DNA of 42,650 nucleotides, from the NCBI RefSeq assembly GCF_014196765.1, contig NZ_JACIEE010000017.1, positions 1-42,650 on the forward strand, given 5' to 3'. Shown piece after piece: positions 8,150 to 14,520 of the stretch (position 1 is its first letter; every line of letters begins with the position of its first letter). The notes below the pieces were generated by a model. It saw nothing but the letters and a program-made list of their open reading frames with translations, made no database searches and had not been told where the DNA came from. Origin of the DNA: Mycoplana azooxidifex (GTDB lineage: Bacteria; Pseudomonadota; Alphaproteobacteria; Rhizobiales; Rhizobiaceae). A program made the position numbers and the translations under genes.

Positions 8150-8293
8150 ATGCAGAACCAGGATCAAAGAGATCAATTGCAATCTGGTCAAACACCTGGT
8201 CAAGGTGACCAAGGTGGCGGCCAGCAAGGTGGCGGTCAGCAGGGTGGCCCGCAAGGAGGTCGTGACGCTGGCGATAGTCAAGGCGGCCCCTGA
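8150..8293 (+). CDS. 47-residue Gln/Gly-rich microprotein
   Basis: Starts MQNQDQRDQLQSGQTPGQGD, continues in imperfect GGGQQ and GGQQGG repeats and ends DAGDSQGGP with a TGA at 8291. Nearly all residues are Q, G, D, P, R or S, so it is expected to be disordered and very hydrophilic. An AAAGGAG ribosome site lies 7-8 bases upstream. A near-EcfG promoter lies just before it and a terminator-like hairpin after it (8333-8357), making a compact one-gene unit directly downstream of the sigma gene. Gly/Gln-rich hydrophilin-like proteins are often desiccation or osmotic stress proteins; that role is inference. Confidence 0.65.
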   Translation: MQNQDQRDQLQSGQTPGQGDQGGGQQGGGQQGGPQGGRDAGDSQGGP

Positions 8294-8332
8294 AACCACT
8301 GTCAGAACGATAAAGTGAGTTTGAGCACGGAG

Positions 8333-8357
8333 CGCGGTGGCAATGCCACCGCGTTTC
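8333..8357 (+). terminator. Terminator-like hairpin after the microprotein
   Basis: A nine-base-pair stem, CGCGGTGGC (8333-8341) with GCCACCGCG (8345-8353), around a three-base AAT loop, followed by TTTCCCC. The T tract is short, so termination strength is uncertain. Confidence 0.5.
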
Positions 8358-8393
8358 CCCGAATTGAAGCTATTGGTGAGAGGCGCTCGCTCC

Positions 8394-8762
8394 TCATCCT
8401 CTCCCAGTGATCACCATGCCAATCCGGCGGAGCGCATCGGCGAAGGTGACGCCGAGCACCATCCCCCGATGCCGATCACGCCGAGGGCGCCGATCCCATT
8501 AGCTTCCAGCGTTTCACGTCGTCGGTGACCGGCTTCATCTCCGACACATCTACCTTCATTTCGGACATGCCCGTCTCGAGGTGCCCAACCCGAGACACGA
8601 TCTCGTCCATGCGGCGGCGCACGACCGAACGACTCTCGGCCGACTTGTCTTCCGAGCGACGGCCATTTTCCTCCGCCCGCTGCAGGGATTGCTGCACACC
8701 CCGCATCCCTGCAAGCTCGCCAAGTTGGCGGAGACATAGGCGTCATTTTTGGTTGGCGACAT
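8394..8762 (-). pseudogene. DUF1515 protein broken by three indels
   Basis: Pieces in three frames join to a normal DUF1515 layout: MSPTKNDAYVSANLA; then MRGVQQSLQRAEENGRRSED, RMDEIVSRVGHLETGMSEMK and VTDDVKRWKLM; then GIGALGVIGIGG; then MVLGVTFADALRRIGMVITG to a TGA at 8394. The breaks are near 8715, 8490 and 8443. DUF1515 proteins are rhizobial, with a charged helical body and a C-terminal membrane helix, and are often found near phage lysis-type genes. Function unknown. It precedes a holin-like gene and an endolysin, supporting a phage origin. Confidence 0.65.
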
Positions 8763-8870
8763 CTCTGCTCCTGAAATTCAGGGGATATTGACGCCCGCGG
8801 CACGAATATTTCCATCTTTGTATCGTTTTTGGGGCGCCATGGGCTGACGCCCCGAAGAGGGAGAAACGAC

Positions 8871-9104
8871 ATGATCCATCGTCACCTACCGAAGGAAAGT
8901 TACATCGATCCTGCAGGTCTCTCGATGCTGGGGGACGCGTTCGACGAGATATGCCGGCAACGGCAAATCGAAGCTGAGAGCGAGGCAGCATTCGCGCTGG
9001 CCAAGCAGCTGCTCAGCCTTTACCAGCAGGGCATCCGCAATCGCGAGAAACTGCTCGCGGTGGTCGAACCGCCCGATCAGGGCTTGTTCGCAGGCGCGAG
9101 GTAA
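8871..9104 (+). CDS. Small conserved protein, unknown function
   Basis: A 77-residue protein from ATG 8871 (MIHRHLPKESYIDPAGLSML) with a GAGGGAGAAACGAC leader providing a ribosome site. It is predicted mostly helical (DAFDEICRQRQIEAESEAAF; ALAKQLLSLYQQGIRNREKL). Rhizobial small proteins with an N-terminal ldPe-type segment followed by two helices look like this, but I cannot name a family. Its 3' end overlaps the convergent holin-like gene by 28 bases. Confidence 0.5.
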   Translation: MIHRHLPKESYIDPAGLSMLGDAFDEICRQRQIEAESEAAFALAKQLLSLYQQGIRNREKLLAVVEPPDQGLFAGAR

Positions 9105-9244
9105 GTCAGCACGGCCGGCAGCAGCGTCGTGATGGCATAGAGCGCGAGATAACCAGGCGTGCCTTCCGGCATGAACGGCAGGCCGATGGTTCCGGTAGCG
9201 GCACCGCCTGCGGGGGCAGCAATGGCTTTCGAGATCTTGTTCAT
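9077..9244 (-). CDS. Holin-like small membrane protein
   Basis: A 55-residue protein (MNKISKAIAAPAGGAATGTI ... PANKP). It has a charged start, a Gly/Ala-rich hydrophobic stretch and one clear transmembrane helix (YLALYAITTLLPAVLTYLA). An AAAGGAC-type ribosome site precedes ATG 9244. It follows the endolysin by 19 bases on the same strand. Small membrane proteins paired with endolysins usually release the lysin or depolarise the membrane; the holin role is inferred from context. Confidence 0.5.
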   Translation of the reverse strand: MNKISKAIAAPAGGAATGTIGLPFMPEGTPGYLALYAITTLLPAVLTYLAPANKP

Positions 9245-9263
9245 GCGAGGTGTCCTTTCGAGG

Positions 9264-9970
9264 TTAGGAGAACTTCGCGCGCACTTCTGCACGCATCTTG
9301 TCGCCGCAGGCTTTGCCCCCCACGGCAGTCGGGTCGAATGCGAGGCGAGTGAAATCCCACTTGCCGCGCTGTTGGATGCCGAGGTTGTTCTGCACCTCCG
9401 CATGGCTGAGGACGGTGGTATCCGTGGCGGGGATCGAGTAGCGACGGCAGAGATCGGCGACGGCCGAGGTCATCGTGTCCCCTGTTCGCGTCATCGGATA
9501 CTTTGCGGCTGAGAACGGGCTTTCGACTGCCCCGCCCATGCAGCACATGGAAACGCCGATGGCACCGGTATTGCAGTTCAGGGTATGCCCCGCATAGGGG
9601 CTCCCCACTTTCACCACCTCGTTGAGTTTGATCGAAGGGATGCCGCGCACAGGCTTTCCAGAGCCCTCAATCAGAATGTGATAGTGCGATCGGTCATTCT
9701 CGCTGGCCGTATGAGTTCCGGCCGTCCAGTGCACGATGACCCACTGCATCTTCGCTGCTGGCATCCAGTCGGACGGAATGATGGAAGCGGTGATCGGCTT
9801 TGCCGGCGCCGGCACGGGCTCATGCTGCCACGACGCGTCACCAACTCGTCTAGCGCCTTACCCATGGCAGCAACGGTTTCGCCGCCAGGATCGCCGTCAG
9901 CGCCGAACCTCGGAAGCGGGAAGCCGAGCGCGATCAAGCGCCGCTGCAGATCAAGCACGGTCGTGTTCAT
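9264..9970 (-). pseudogene. Phage-type endolysin (PG-binding + amidase), split by a frameshift
   Basis: Frame 1 from ATG 9970 is a peptidoglycan-binding domain (MNTTVLDLQRRLIALGFPLP ... ALDELVTRR). Frame 2 from about 9820 is an N-acetylmuramoyl-L-alanine amidase (Amidase_2): VIVHWTAGTH carries the first zinc histidine, SHYHILIEG the second region and VLSHAEVQ the late histidine, with GKWDFTRLAFDP at the end. The linker (PVPAPAKPIT) lies in frame 2, and an indel near 9820 separates the domains. The amidase half alone is open from 9815 and might be made from an internal start. The enzyme would cleave the stem peptide from MurNAc during lysis or wall remodelling. Confidence 0.75.
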
Positions 9971-10235
9971 TATAGATGTCCTTCGATGGAACCGGATGCC
10001 TTGGCTCAACCGCGCGCAGGTGGCGCTGCGATTGTTCTGGGTGTATCTCTGATCCTAAGCGGACGTGTTGCGGTGCAAGTCCCGGCTTGCGCAACCTGTT
10101 GCTGGATTGTTTGAGAACCGCGGCACGTCCGTGCTGTCGCTAGTGGAGTAGCGATTGCGATCGATGTAGGTTTTGAAACCGGCACTGACGTGCGGCAACT
10201 TGAATCTGTCGCTTGCCACATCGACACTGTGCCCG

Positions 10236-10265
10236 TGCCCCGCGCCCTCGCGGGGCTCTTTTTCT
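10236..10265 (+). terminator. Intrinsic terminator A
   Basis: Eight-base-pair stem GCCCCGCG (10237-10244) with CGCGGGGC (10249-10256) and a CCCT loop, followed by TCTTTTTCTT. Strong GC stem and T tract. No plus-strand gene ends nearby, so it may close an unannotated short RNA. Confidence 0.75.
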
Positions 10266-10361
10266 TGCGGATACCAACCATTCTCTGATGATTGGTCCAC
10301 CGGGTTGGGACCTCGGCTGCGAAAGGGGGTTTAATGAGGCTATCCCTTGGAGTAAGCCGCG

Positions 10362-10439
10362 ATGTACGACGGGTTTGTCGAGCTATCGATCTTCGGAATT
10401 GCCGTGCTGGTCGTGCTGCTGGTGGTCGTCCTCATCTGA
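10362..10439 (+). CDS. 25-residue single-helix membrane peptide
   Basis: ATG 10362 to TGA 10437-10439 encodes MYDGFVELSIFG followed by AVLVVLLVVVLI. After a polar N-terminus almost the whole peptide is one hydrophobic helix. TTGGAG lies 9-14 bases upstream. Such peptides are common as toxin-like or accessory membrane peptides, often beside regulatory RNAs. No family recognised; the coding call rests on composition and the ribosome site. Confidence 0.4.
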   Translation: MYDGFVELSIFGIAVLVVLLVVVLI

Positions 10440-10490
10440 TCGGGCGTTAACTGAAGTAGCCCCTGGCCGCCTGAACCACCCCTAGACACC

Positions 10491-10640
10491 GGACAACCGC
10501 AGAGGTGTGGAACTGCGATGCCCGATACGGTAACATTAGAATGCGCTGAAATGTCGAAGCTTCCATTGTCGGAAAACATGAGGCACGACAGGTCCGCGGA
10601 GAATGAGCCCCGCCCCGGCCCCCTCGGCGGGGCTTTTCTC
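10491..10640 (+). repeat. Direct repeat copy 1, ending in an intrinsic terminator
   Basis: Begins GGACAACCG (10491-10499), then GA-CTGC-ATG-like bases, and ends with GAGAATGAGCCCCGCC (10599-10614) forming a terminator: AGCCCCGCC (10606-10614) pairs with GGCGGGGCT (10626-10634), followed by TTTCTC. Copy 2 has the same landmarks 203-207 bases later. No coding frame is shared between copies. Confidence 0.5.
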
Positions 10641-10697
10641 CGTCAGCCCTTTTAAATTTTCAACCGCTCCGAGAGGGTCTAACCGCCCTGACTGTTT

Positions 10698-10845
10698 GGA
10701 CAACCGACGGCTTGTAGAGCCTGCAATGAAGCAGGGTACTGTGATCAGGCGCCGAATGTTGCAGGCGGTAATGCTTGACGATCGCCATGCGACAGAAGCG
10801 TGAGAATGGGCCCCGTTCTCCCCGAGCGGGGCTTTCTCTGTCCGT
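10698..10845 (+). repeat. Direct repeat copy 2, ending in an intrinsic terminator
   Basis: GGACAACCG (10698-10706), GA-CCTGCAATG, and GAGAATGGGCCCCG (10802-10815). The terminator stem is GCCCCG (10810-10815) with CGGGGC (10827-10832), then TTTCTCTG. The landmarks keep the order and spacing of copy 1 while the sequence between is diverged, as expected for a duplicated small-RNA or cassette unit. A 25-codon ORF in this copy is not conserved in copy 1. Confidence 0.5.
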
Positions 10846-10886
10846 ACTCCTTAGATTTCAGCAAGATCCGCCTTGCCGACTTTGCG

Positions 10887-11279
10887 TCAGAGCGAGGGGG
10901 CAGACACCCACATTTCGTCGATCATGACGGAGGTCAGCCCGAGCGCCGAGCCCACCTGTTCAATGAGGGGATGCGACCGCTCGAACTGTGCTGCGTGCTG
11001 CCATTCGATCTGCGCGACGGCGCGGGCGGCTTCGTCCTCGATAGCGCTGATGGCCGCATCGATCTGCGATGGGAGGATGCCGCCATAGACCAGACCGAGG
11101 CGGAACTGACGCGCTGTCAGTGACGGGAGCGGTTCGGGGGCAGGTCCGCTGACGACCGGCGGCGCGTAATACGTGCCGTCAAAGGTCCACCCGATCGCCA
11201 CCTCGTCTGGGCATGCCTCGCCGACCGAGACGAGCACGATGTTGACGACGATGCCATTTTCGATGATTGCCTGACGCAT
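10887..11279 (-). CDS. Phage tail-associated protein
   Basis: A 130-residue protein (MRQAIIENGIVVNIVLVSVG, GWTFDGTYYAPPVV, ARQFRLGLVYGGILPSQID, FERSHPLIEQVGSALGLT, MIDEMWVSA). A beta-type N-terminus followed by a proline linker and a helical C-terminus (xxARQFRLGL ... FERSHPLI) is typical of small proteins encoded right after tail-fibre genes. Its ATG overlaps the stop of the glycine-rich tail-fibre remnant by four bases (ATGA-type), so the two were co-translated. Probable tail-fibre assembly or accessory protein; inferred from context. Confidence 0.6.
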   Translation of the reverse strand: MRQAIIENGIVVNIVLVSVGEACPDEVAIGWTFDGTYYAPPVVSGPAPEPLPSLTARQFRLGLVYGGILPSQIDAAISAIEDEAARAVAQIEWQHAAQFERSHPLIEQVGSALGLTSVMIDEMWVSAPSL

Positions 11280-11785
11280 CAGAATAGCTCCGTAATGATG
11301 ACAACGCCGTTTTGGCCGGCAACACCGGCAGCACCAGCCCCGGCGCTACCGTTGCGGGCGGACCCGGATCCGGAGCCAAAGCCGGAGCCCGACGTACCTG
11401 TGTTGGTGTTCCCCGTACCGGAGGCAAGCTGAGCGTTGCCGCCTACGCCGAACCGGGAGTTTGCCCCGCCGCCGCCGAACGCCGTAGCGCCGCCGGCCAC
11501 AATTCCTTGGCCGCCATAGTCCCCGCGGATATCGACGTTTCCGCCGCTGGCGGTTCCACCAAGGCAACGGCGCTTGCAATCACAGCAGCGGATGTGGTCG
11601 ACAGGTGCACTCCACCCGCTCCGCCGCTGTGACGGTAACGGTTCCCTCTGCGAACGACGAACTGCCCCCCATCATTGCCATTGTTGGCCCCGACGCTGGG
11701 AGTCGTGCCGCCCGCTAGTCGTGGCTATACGTCGGCGAACTGGATCCCTCGCGACGGAACGCCGACAGTCAGCCGGAAAGCCATG
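11279..11785 (-). pseudogene. Glycine-rich tail-fibre C-terminal remnant (frameshifted)
   Basis: The 3' part is open and reads GGTASGGNVDIRGDYGGQG, then ATAFGGGGANSRFG, GNTNTGTSGSGFGSG and AGVAGQNGVVIITELF. The ending GxxGxxGVVIITE is the classic terminal pattern of phage or tailocin glycine-rich fibre proteins. Further upstream the homology (GANNGNDGG; SSSFAEGTVTVT; SAAVIASAVAL) jumps frames at least twice and meets a TAG near 11722. Only the distal receptor-side repeat region is left; the shaft is absent. Same family as the plus-strand fibre at 11895, which lies head to head with it. Confidence 0.6.
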
Positions 11786-11894
11786 ACTTTTTCGCCCGAG
11801 TCCAGATGCAGGGAACCAATCCCGCCTCAACGCGGTGGTTCATGTACGACATGATGCAATCCATCACCATGCACTTTTCAGCAGGAGCGTGACC

Positions 11895-12462
11895 ATGGGA
11901 TCCATCATCATCGCAGGACAAGAGGTCCCGGTCGTCCGCTTGGACGAGCTTCCAATCATCGATCCGGCTTCTGGCAATTCCATACCCATCATCGCTGACG
12001 GTGCGGCGGCCCAGTCGGCGCTCGCCGTCATTCTCGGCCTCATCACGAAGGCTCACCTTGCCGGCAAGCTCCTTGCGGAGGACATCCCATTCGATCCGGA
12101 TGCTGCCGATATCCTAACCATGCTGACCGCACAGGGCGCGATCGACGAGCTCGCGATAATGGTGATCAAACGCCTGCGGTTCGATGCGGCGCAAAGCCTG
12201 ACCATCGGCCAGAAAAATCAGGCCAAGGACAATCTGACGGTCGGGTATGCCCAACGCAGCTCCCCGATCCTGTTTACCGTGGGCGGGACCTACACCCCCA
12301 CGGCGGGATGTCGCGCCGTCATCATCGAGGTGCAGGCGGCCGGGGGCTCAGGCGCTGGGTCGTCCAACTCTGGCGGGGCGGCATCTTGCGGCGCCGGTGG
12401 CGGCGGTGGCGGTTACGCCACGAAGTTCATCACCAACCCGGTTACTGCAACCGTCCCGGTTT
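11895..12462 (+). pseudogene. Tail-fibre-like protein, cut off in its glycine-rich domain
   Basis: ATG 11895 follows a GCAGGAGCG ribosome site. The product starts MGSIIIAGQEVPVVRLDELP and has an N-terminal attachment-type region, a helical middle (LITKAHLAGKLLAEDIPFDP) and a beta/glycine-rich part (FTVGGTYTPTAGCRAVIIEV, QAAGGSGAG, GGGGGGYATKFITN). The glycine-rich fold is entered but the expected GSGT...ATTF repeats never follow: at about 12460 the sequence becomes part of an unrelated lipocalin-like gene. The frame runs on to 12560 as non-homologous residues. Truncated by recombination. Confidence 0.6.
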
Positions 12463-12678
12463 TCGACCCGCGCCGACCGGACGGGCGAAATCTTCAGCGA
12501 ACCGGGCGGCAGGACCGTCGCCTGGCGCGTCCGCATATCGGAGCGGGGGCTTCGACGTGACGACCAGTCCGTTGAACGACCAGGCCTGGATGAAGACCAT
12601 GACCCCTTACTGGGAAGGACCGATCGCCTTCGAGGGGAGTGTCAAAGGGCAGGGCTATCTGGAAATGACAGGTATGAG
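12462..12678 (+). pseudogene. C-terminal fragment of a lipocalin-like AttH/CrtC-type hydratase
   Basis: Two frames combine to EIFSEPGGRTVAWRVRISER and GFDVTTSPLNDQAWMKTM, then TPYWEGPIAFEGSVKGQGYL and EMTG. The pattern W-R-V-x-I-P/SERG, then T-x-L-N-x-Q-x-WM, YWEGPI and GxGYLEMTG is the distal barrel of the carotenoid 1,2-hydratase/AttH family. A one-base difference in a G-run near 12548 splits the frames. The N-terminal two-thirds are missing; the fragment is fused to a tail-fibre remnant. Confidence 0.6.
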
Positions 12679-12798
12679 TGACGCGCGAAAGTGTGCTTTC
12701 GACTGCTAACTGCTGTTAAGAATTGGCTAAATGCGAGACACTACGGCTGCGGCTCCAGTCTTGCTTCCAAGATATGTTTCGTTAATCCCCTATTACAC

Positions 12799-12824
12799 GG
12801 AACATTATCGCTCAGCTTCGGTTT
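12799..12824 (+). promoter_or_regulatory. EcfG promoter of the hydrolase/PQQ dehydrogenase operon
   Basis: GGAAC (12799-12803), 17 bases, GTTT (12821-12824). Perfect match to the EcfG consensus at 17-base spacing, 30 bases ahead of the ATG at 12854. Confidence 0.75.
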
Positions 12825-12853
12825 GATACGCAACAAAACCGGAGATTTTTACA

Positions 12854-13912
12854 ATGTTTTTCAAGAATTTCAGGCGCACCGCGCCTTTGACGGTGGCCGT
12901 GCTCATCTCGTTGGCATCAGCGTCTTCGGCCCTGGCGCAGGAGATGGCCAAGCCGACCGCCGAGATGCAGGCCGTTCTCGACAAGCTCGGCGCGCTGGAT
13001 GCAAAGCCATTTTCGACGCTGAGCGTGCCCGATGCCCGCACCCAGGCAAGCCCGGCGGATGCCGCCCACGCCGTCCAGTGGGAGAAGCGGATTTCGTCGA
13101 ACCCGGAAGCCCAGGTCACGACGAAGGACATCTCCATTCCAACCAAGGCCGGTACGCTAGCCGCCCGCGTCTATATTCCCGGCGGCACGGGACCTTTCCC
13201 GGTGGTCGTTTATTATCATGGTGGCGGCTGGGTTGTGGCCGACATCAATGTTTACGATGGCGCACCGCGCGCGTTGTCCCTCGGCGCCAATGCCATCGTC
13301 GTTTCGGTCGAATACCGGCACGCACCCGAGCACAAGTTTCCCGCAGCCCACGACGACGCCTGGGCGGCATACGAATGGGTGGTCGAGAACATCCACGAAC
13401 TGAACGGCAATTCCGACAAGATCGCGGTCGCCGGCGAAAGCGCCGGCGGCAATCTGGCCGCCAATGTCGCGCTGATGGCGAAAGAGATGAAGACCAAGCA
13501 GCCTGTCCACCAGCTTCTGGTCTATCCCGTTGCCGGCAATGACATGGACACGCCGTCCTACAAGGAAAACGCCAACGCCAAACCGCTCGGCAAGGCCGAT
13601 ATGGAATGGTTCGTGAAGAATTCGGTCTCGTCCATGGAAGAAACTAAGGACCCTCGGATCAACCTCAACGGTCGTTCCGATCTGGCCGGTGTCGCGCCTG
13701 CCACCGTCATCCTGGCGCAGATCGATCCGTTGCGCTCCGACGGCGAAATCTATGCCGGCAAGCTGAAGGATGCCGGTGTTGGGGTCGACCTGAAGAATTT
13801 CAACGGCGTCACCCACGAATTCTTCGGCATGGGCAAGGTCGTCCCAGAGGCCAAGCAGGCACTTGATCTCGCCGTCGCCGACCTCACCGCAGCCTTTGCC
13901 AAAGCCAAGTAA
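12854..13912 (+). CDS. Secreted alpha/beta hydrolase (HSL/acetyl-esterase type)
   Basis: A 352-residue protein with a Sec signal peptide (MFFKNFRRTAPLTVAVLISL...SSALA, cleavage likely after residue 28). Catalytic features: oxyanion motif HGGGW (122-126), nucleophile S196 in GESAGG, Asp291 in QIDPLRSDG and His321 in THEF. These define the hormone-sensitive-lipase/carboxylesterase group, hydrolysing short acyl esters or lactones in the periplasm. It is first in an operon, followed 11 bases later by the DUF4142 gene. A PQQ sugar dehydrogenase downstream would make aldonolactones, so a lactone-type substrate is possible; that is inference. Controlled by the EcfG promoter at 12799. Confidence 0.9.
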   Translation: MFFKNFRRTAPLTVAVLISLASASSALAQEMAKPTAEMQAVLDKLGALDAKPFSTLSVPDARTQASPADAAHAVQWEKRISSNPEAQVTTKDISIPTKAGTLAARVYIPGGTGPFPVVVYYHGGGWVVADINVYDGAPRALSLGANAIVVSVEYRHAPEHKFPAAHDDAWAAYEWVVENIHELNGNSDKIAVAGESAGGNLAANVALMAKEMKTKQPVHQLLVYPVAGNDMDTPSYKENANAKPLGKADMEWFVKNSVSSMEETKDPRINLNGRSDLAGVAPATVILAQIDPLRSDGEIYAGKLKDAGVGVDLKNFNGVTHEFFGMGKVVPEAKQALDLAVADLTAAFAKAK

Positions 13913-13923
13913 GGAGAGCTCTC

Positions 13924-14447
13924 ATGGACAAGATGATATCCGCCTCGCTTCTGTCGCTCTTCCTGATGACCACGCCGAGCCTTGCCGCCATGCCGGCGAC
14001 CGCCGACAAGGCTGACGCCCCGATGAATGTCGACAAGGCTTCCTTCGTCAAGGTCGTCACTAGTTCGAACGCGTTCGAGATCGAATCCAGCAAATTGGCC
14101 GAGGAAAAGGCAAAGGGCGCCGATGTCAAAGAATTCGCGGCCGCGATGATCAAAATCACACCATGGTGGCCGACGAGTTGAAAAAGGCCGCCAAGCTGGA
14201 CGACACGCCGCCCAAGCTGTCGCCCAAACACGCCGCCATGCTGGATCTTCTGAAGGGCGCGTCCGAACAGGATTTCCAGCCGCTCTATATCGAGATGCAG
14301 ACGACGGCGCATATGGAGGCGGTCACGCTTTTTGCCACCTATGCCAAGGGCGGTGACGACGAGGCCGTCAAGGCGTTTGCGGCAAATACGCTGCCCAAGC
14401 TGGAAATGCACAAGATGCACGTGATGCATCTGGTGGCCGCCCACTGA
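13924..14447 (+). pseudogene. DUF4142 secreted protein with a one-base frameshift
   Basis: Frame 1 from ATG 13924 (AAGGAG upstream) has a signal peptide (MDKMISASLLSLFLMTTPSL AA) and the start of a four-helix DUF4142 domain (FVKVVTSSNAFEIESSKLA, VKEFAAAMIK). Frame 2 from about 14150 continues HTMVADELKKAAKL, SPKHAAMLDLLKGASEQDF and AHMEAVTLFATYAKGG to the stop at 14447. Inserting one G after ATGATCAAA gives the usual MIKDHTMVADEL, so a single-base deletion explains the break. DUF4142 proteins are ferritin-like periplasmic or exported proteins of unknown function, often stress-induced. Could be an assembly error, given the intact neighbours. Confidence 0.8.
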
Positions 14448-14464
14448 CCCGATGATCCGCGACG

Positions 14465-14500
14465 AAGCCCGGTGTCATCGACCGGGCTTTCCTTTTTATT
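14465..14500 (+). terminator. Intrinsic terminator inside the operon
   Basis: Stem AAGCCCGGT (14465-14473) pairs with ACCGGGCTT (14481-14489), followed by a T-rich tract (TTTCCTTTTTATT). It sits between the DUF4142 gene and the PQQ dehydrogenase and would reduce or stop read-through from the EcfG promoter. Confidence 0.75.
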
Positions 14501-14520
14501 CCAGTGGTCCGGGAGGTCCC

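Larger units (their letters stand above)
10006..10886. other. Non-coding 0.9 kb with three terminators and repeats
   Basis: Holds three GC-rich terminators on the plus strand, two diverged direct repeats of about 205 bases and one 25-residue membrane-peptide ORF, each listed separately. No longer gene recognised. Confidence 0.6.

Noticed and set aside
10518-10655. 45-codon ORF in repeat copy 1 and 25-codon ORF in copy 2
   Set aside because: Frames are not shared between the copies and the first reads through a terminator.
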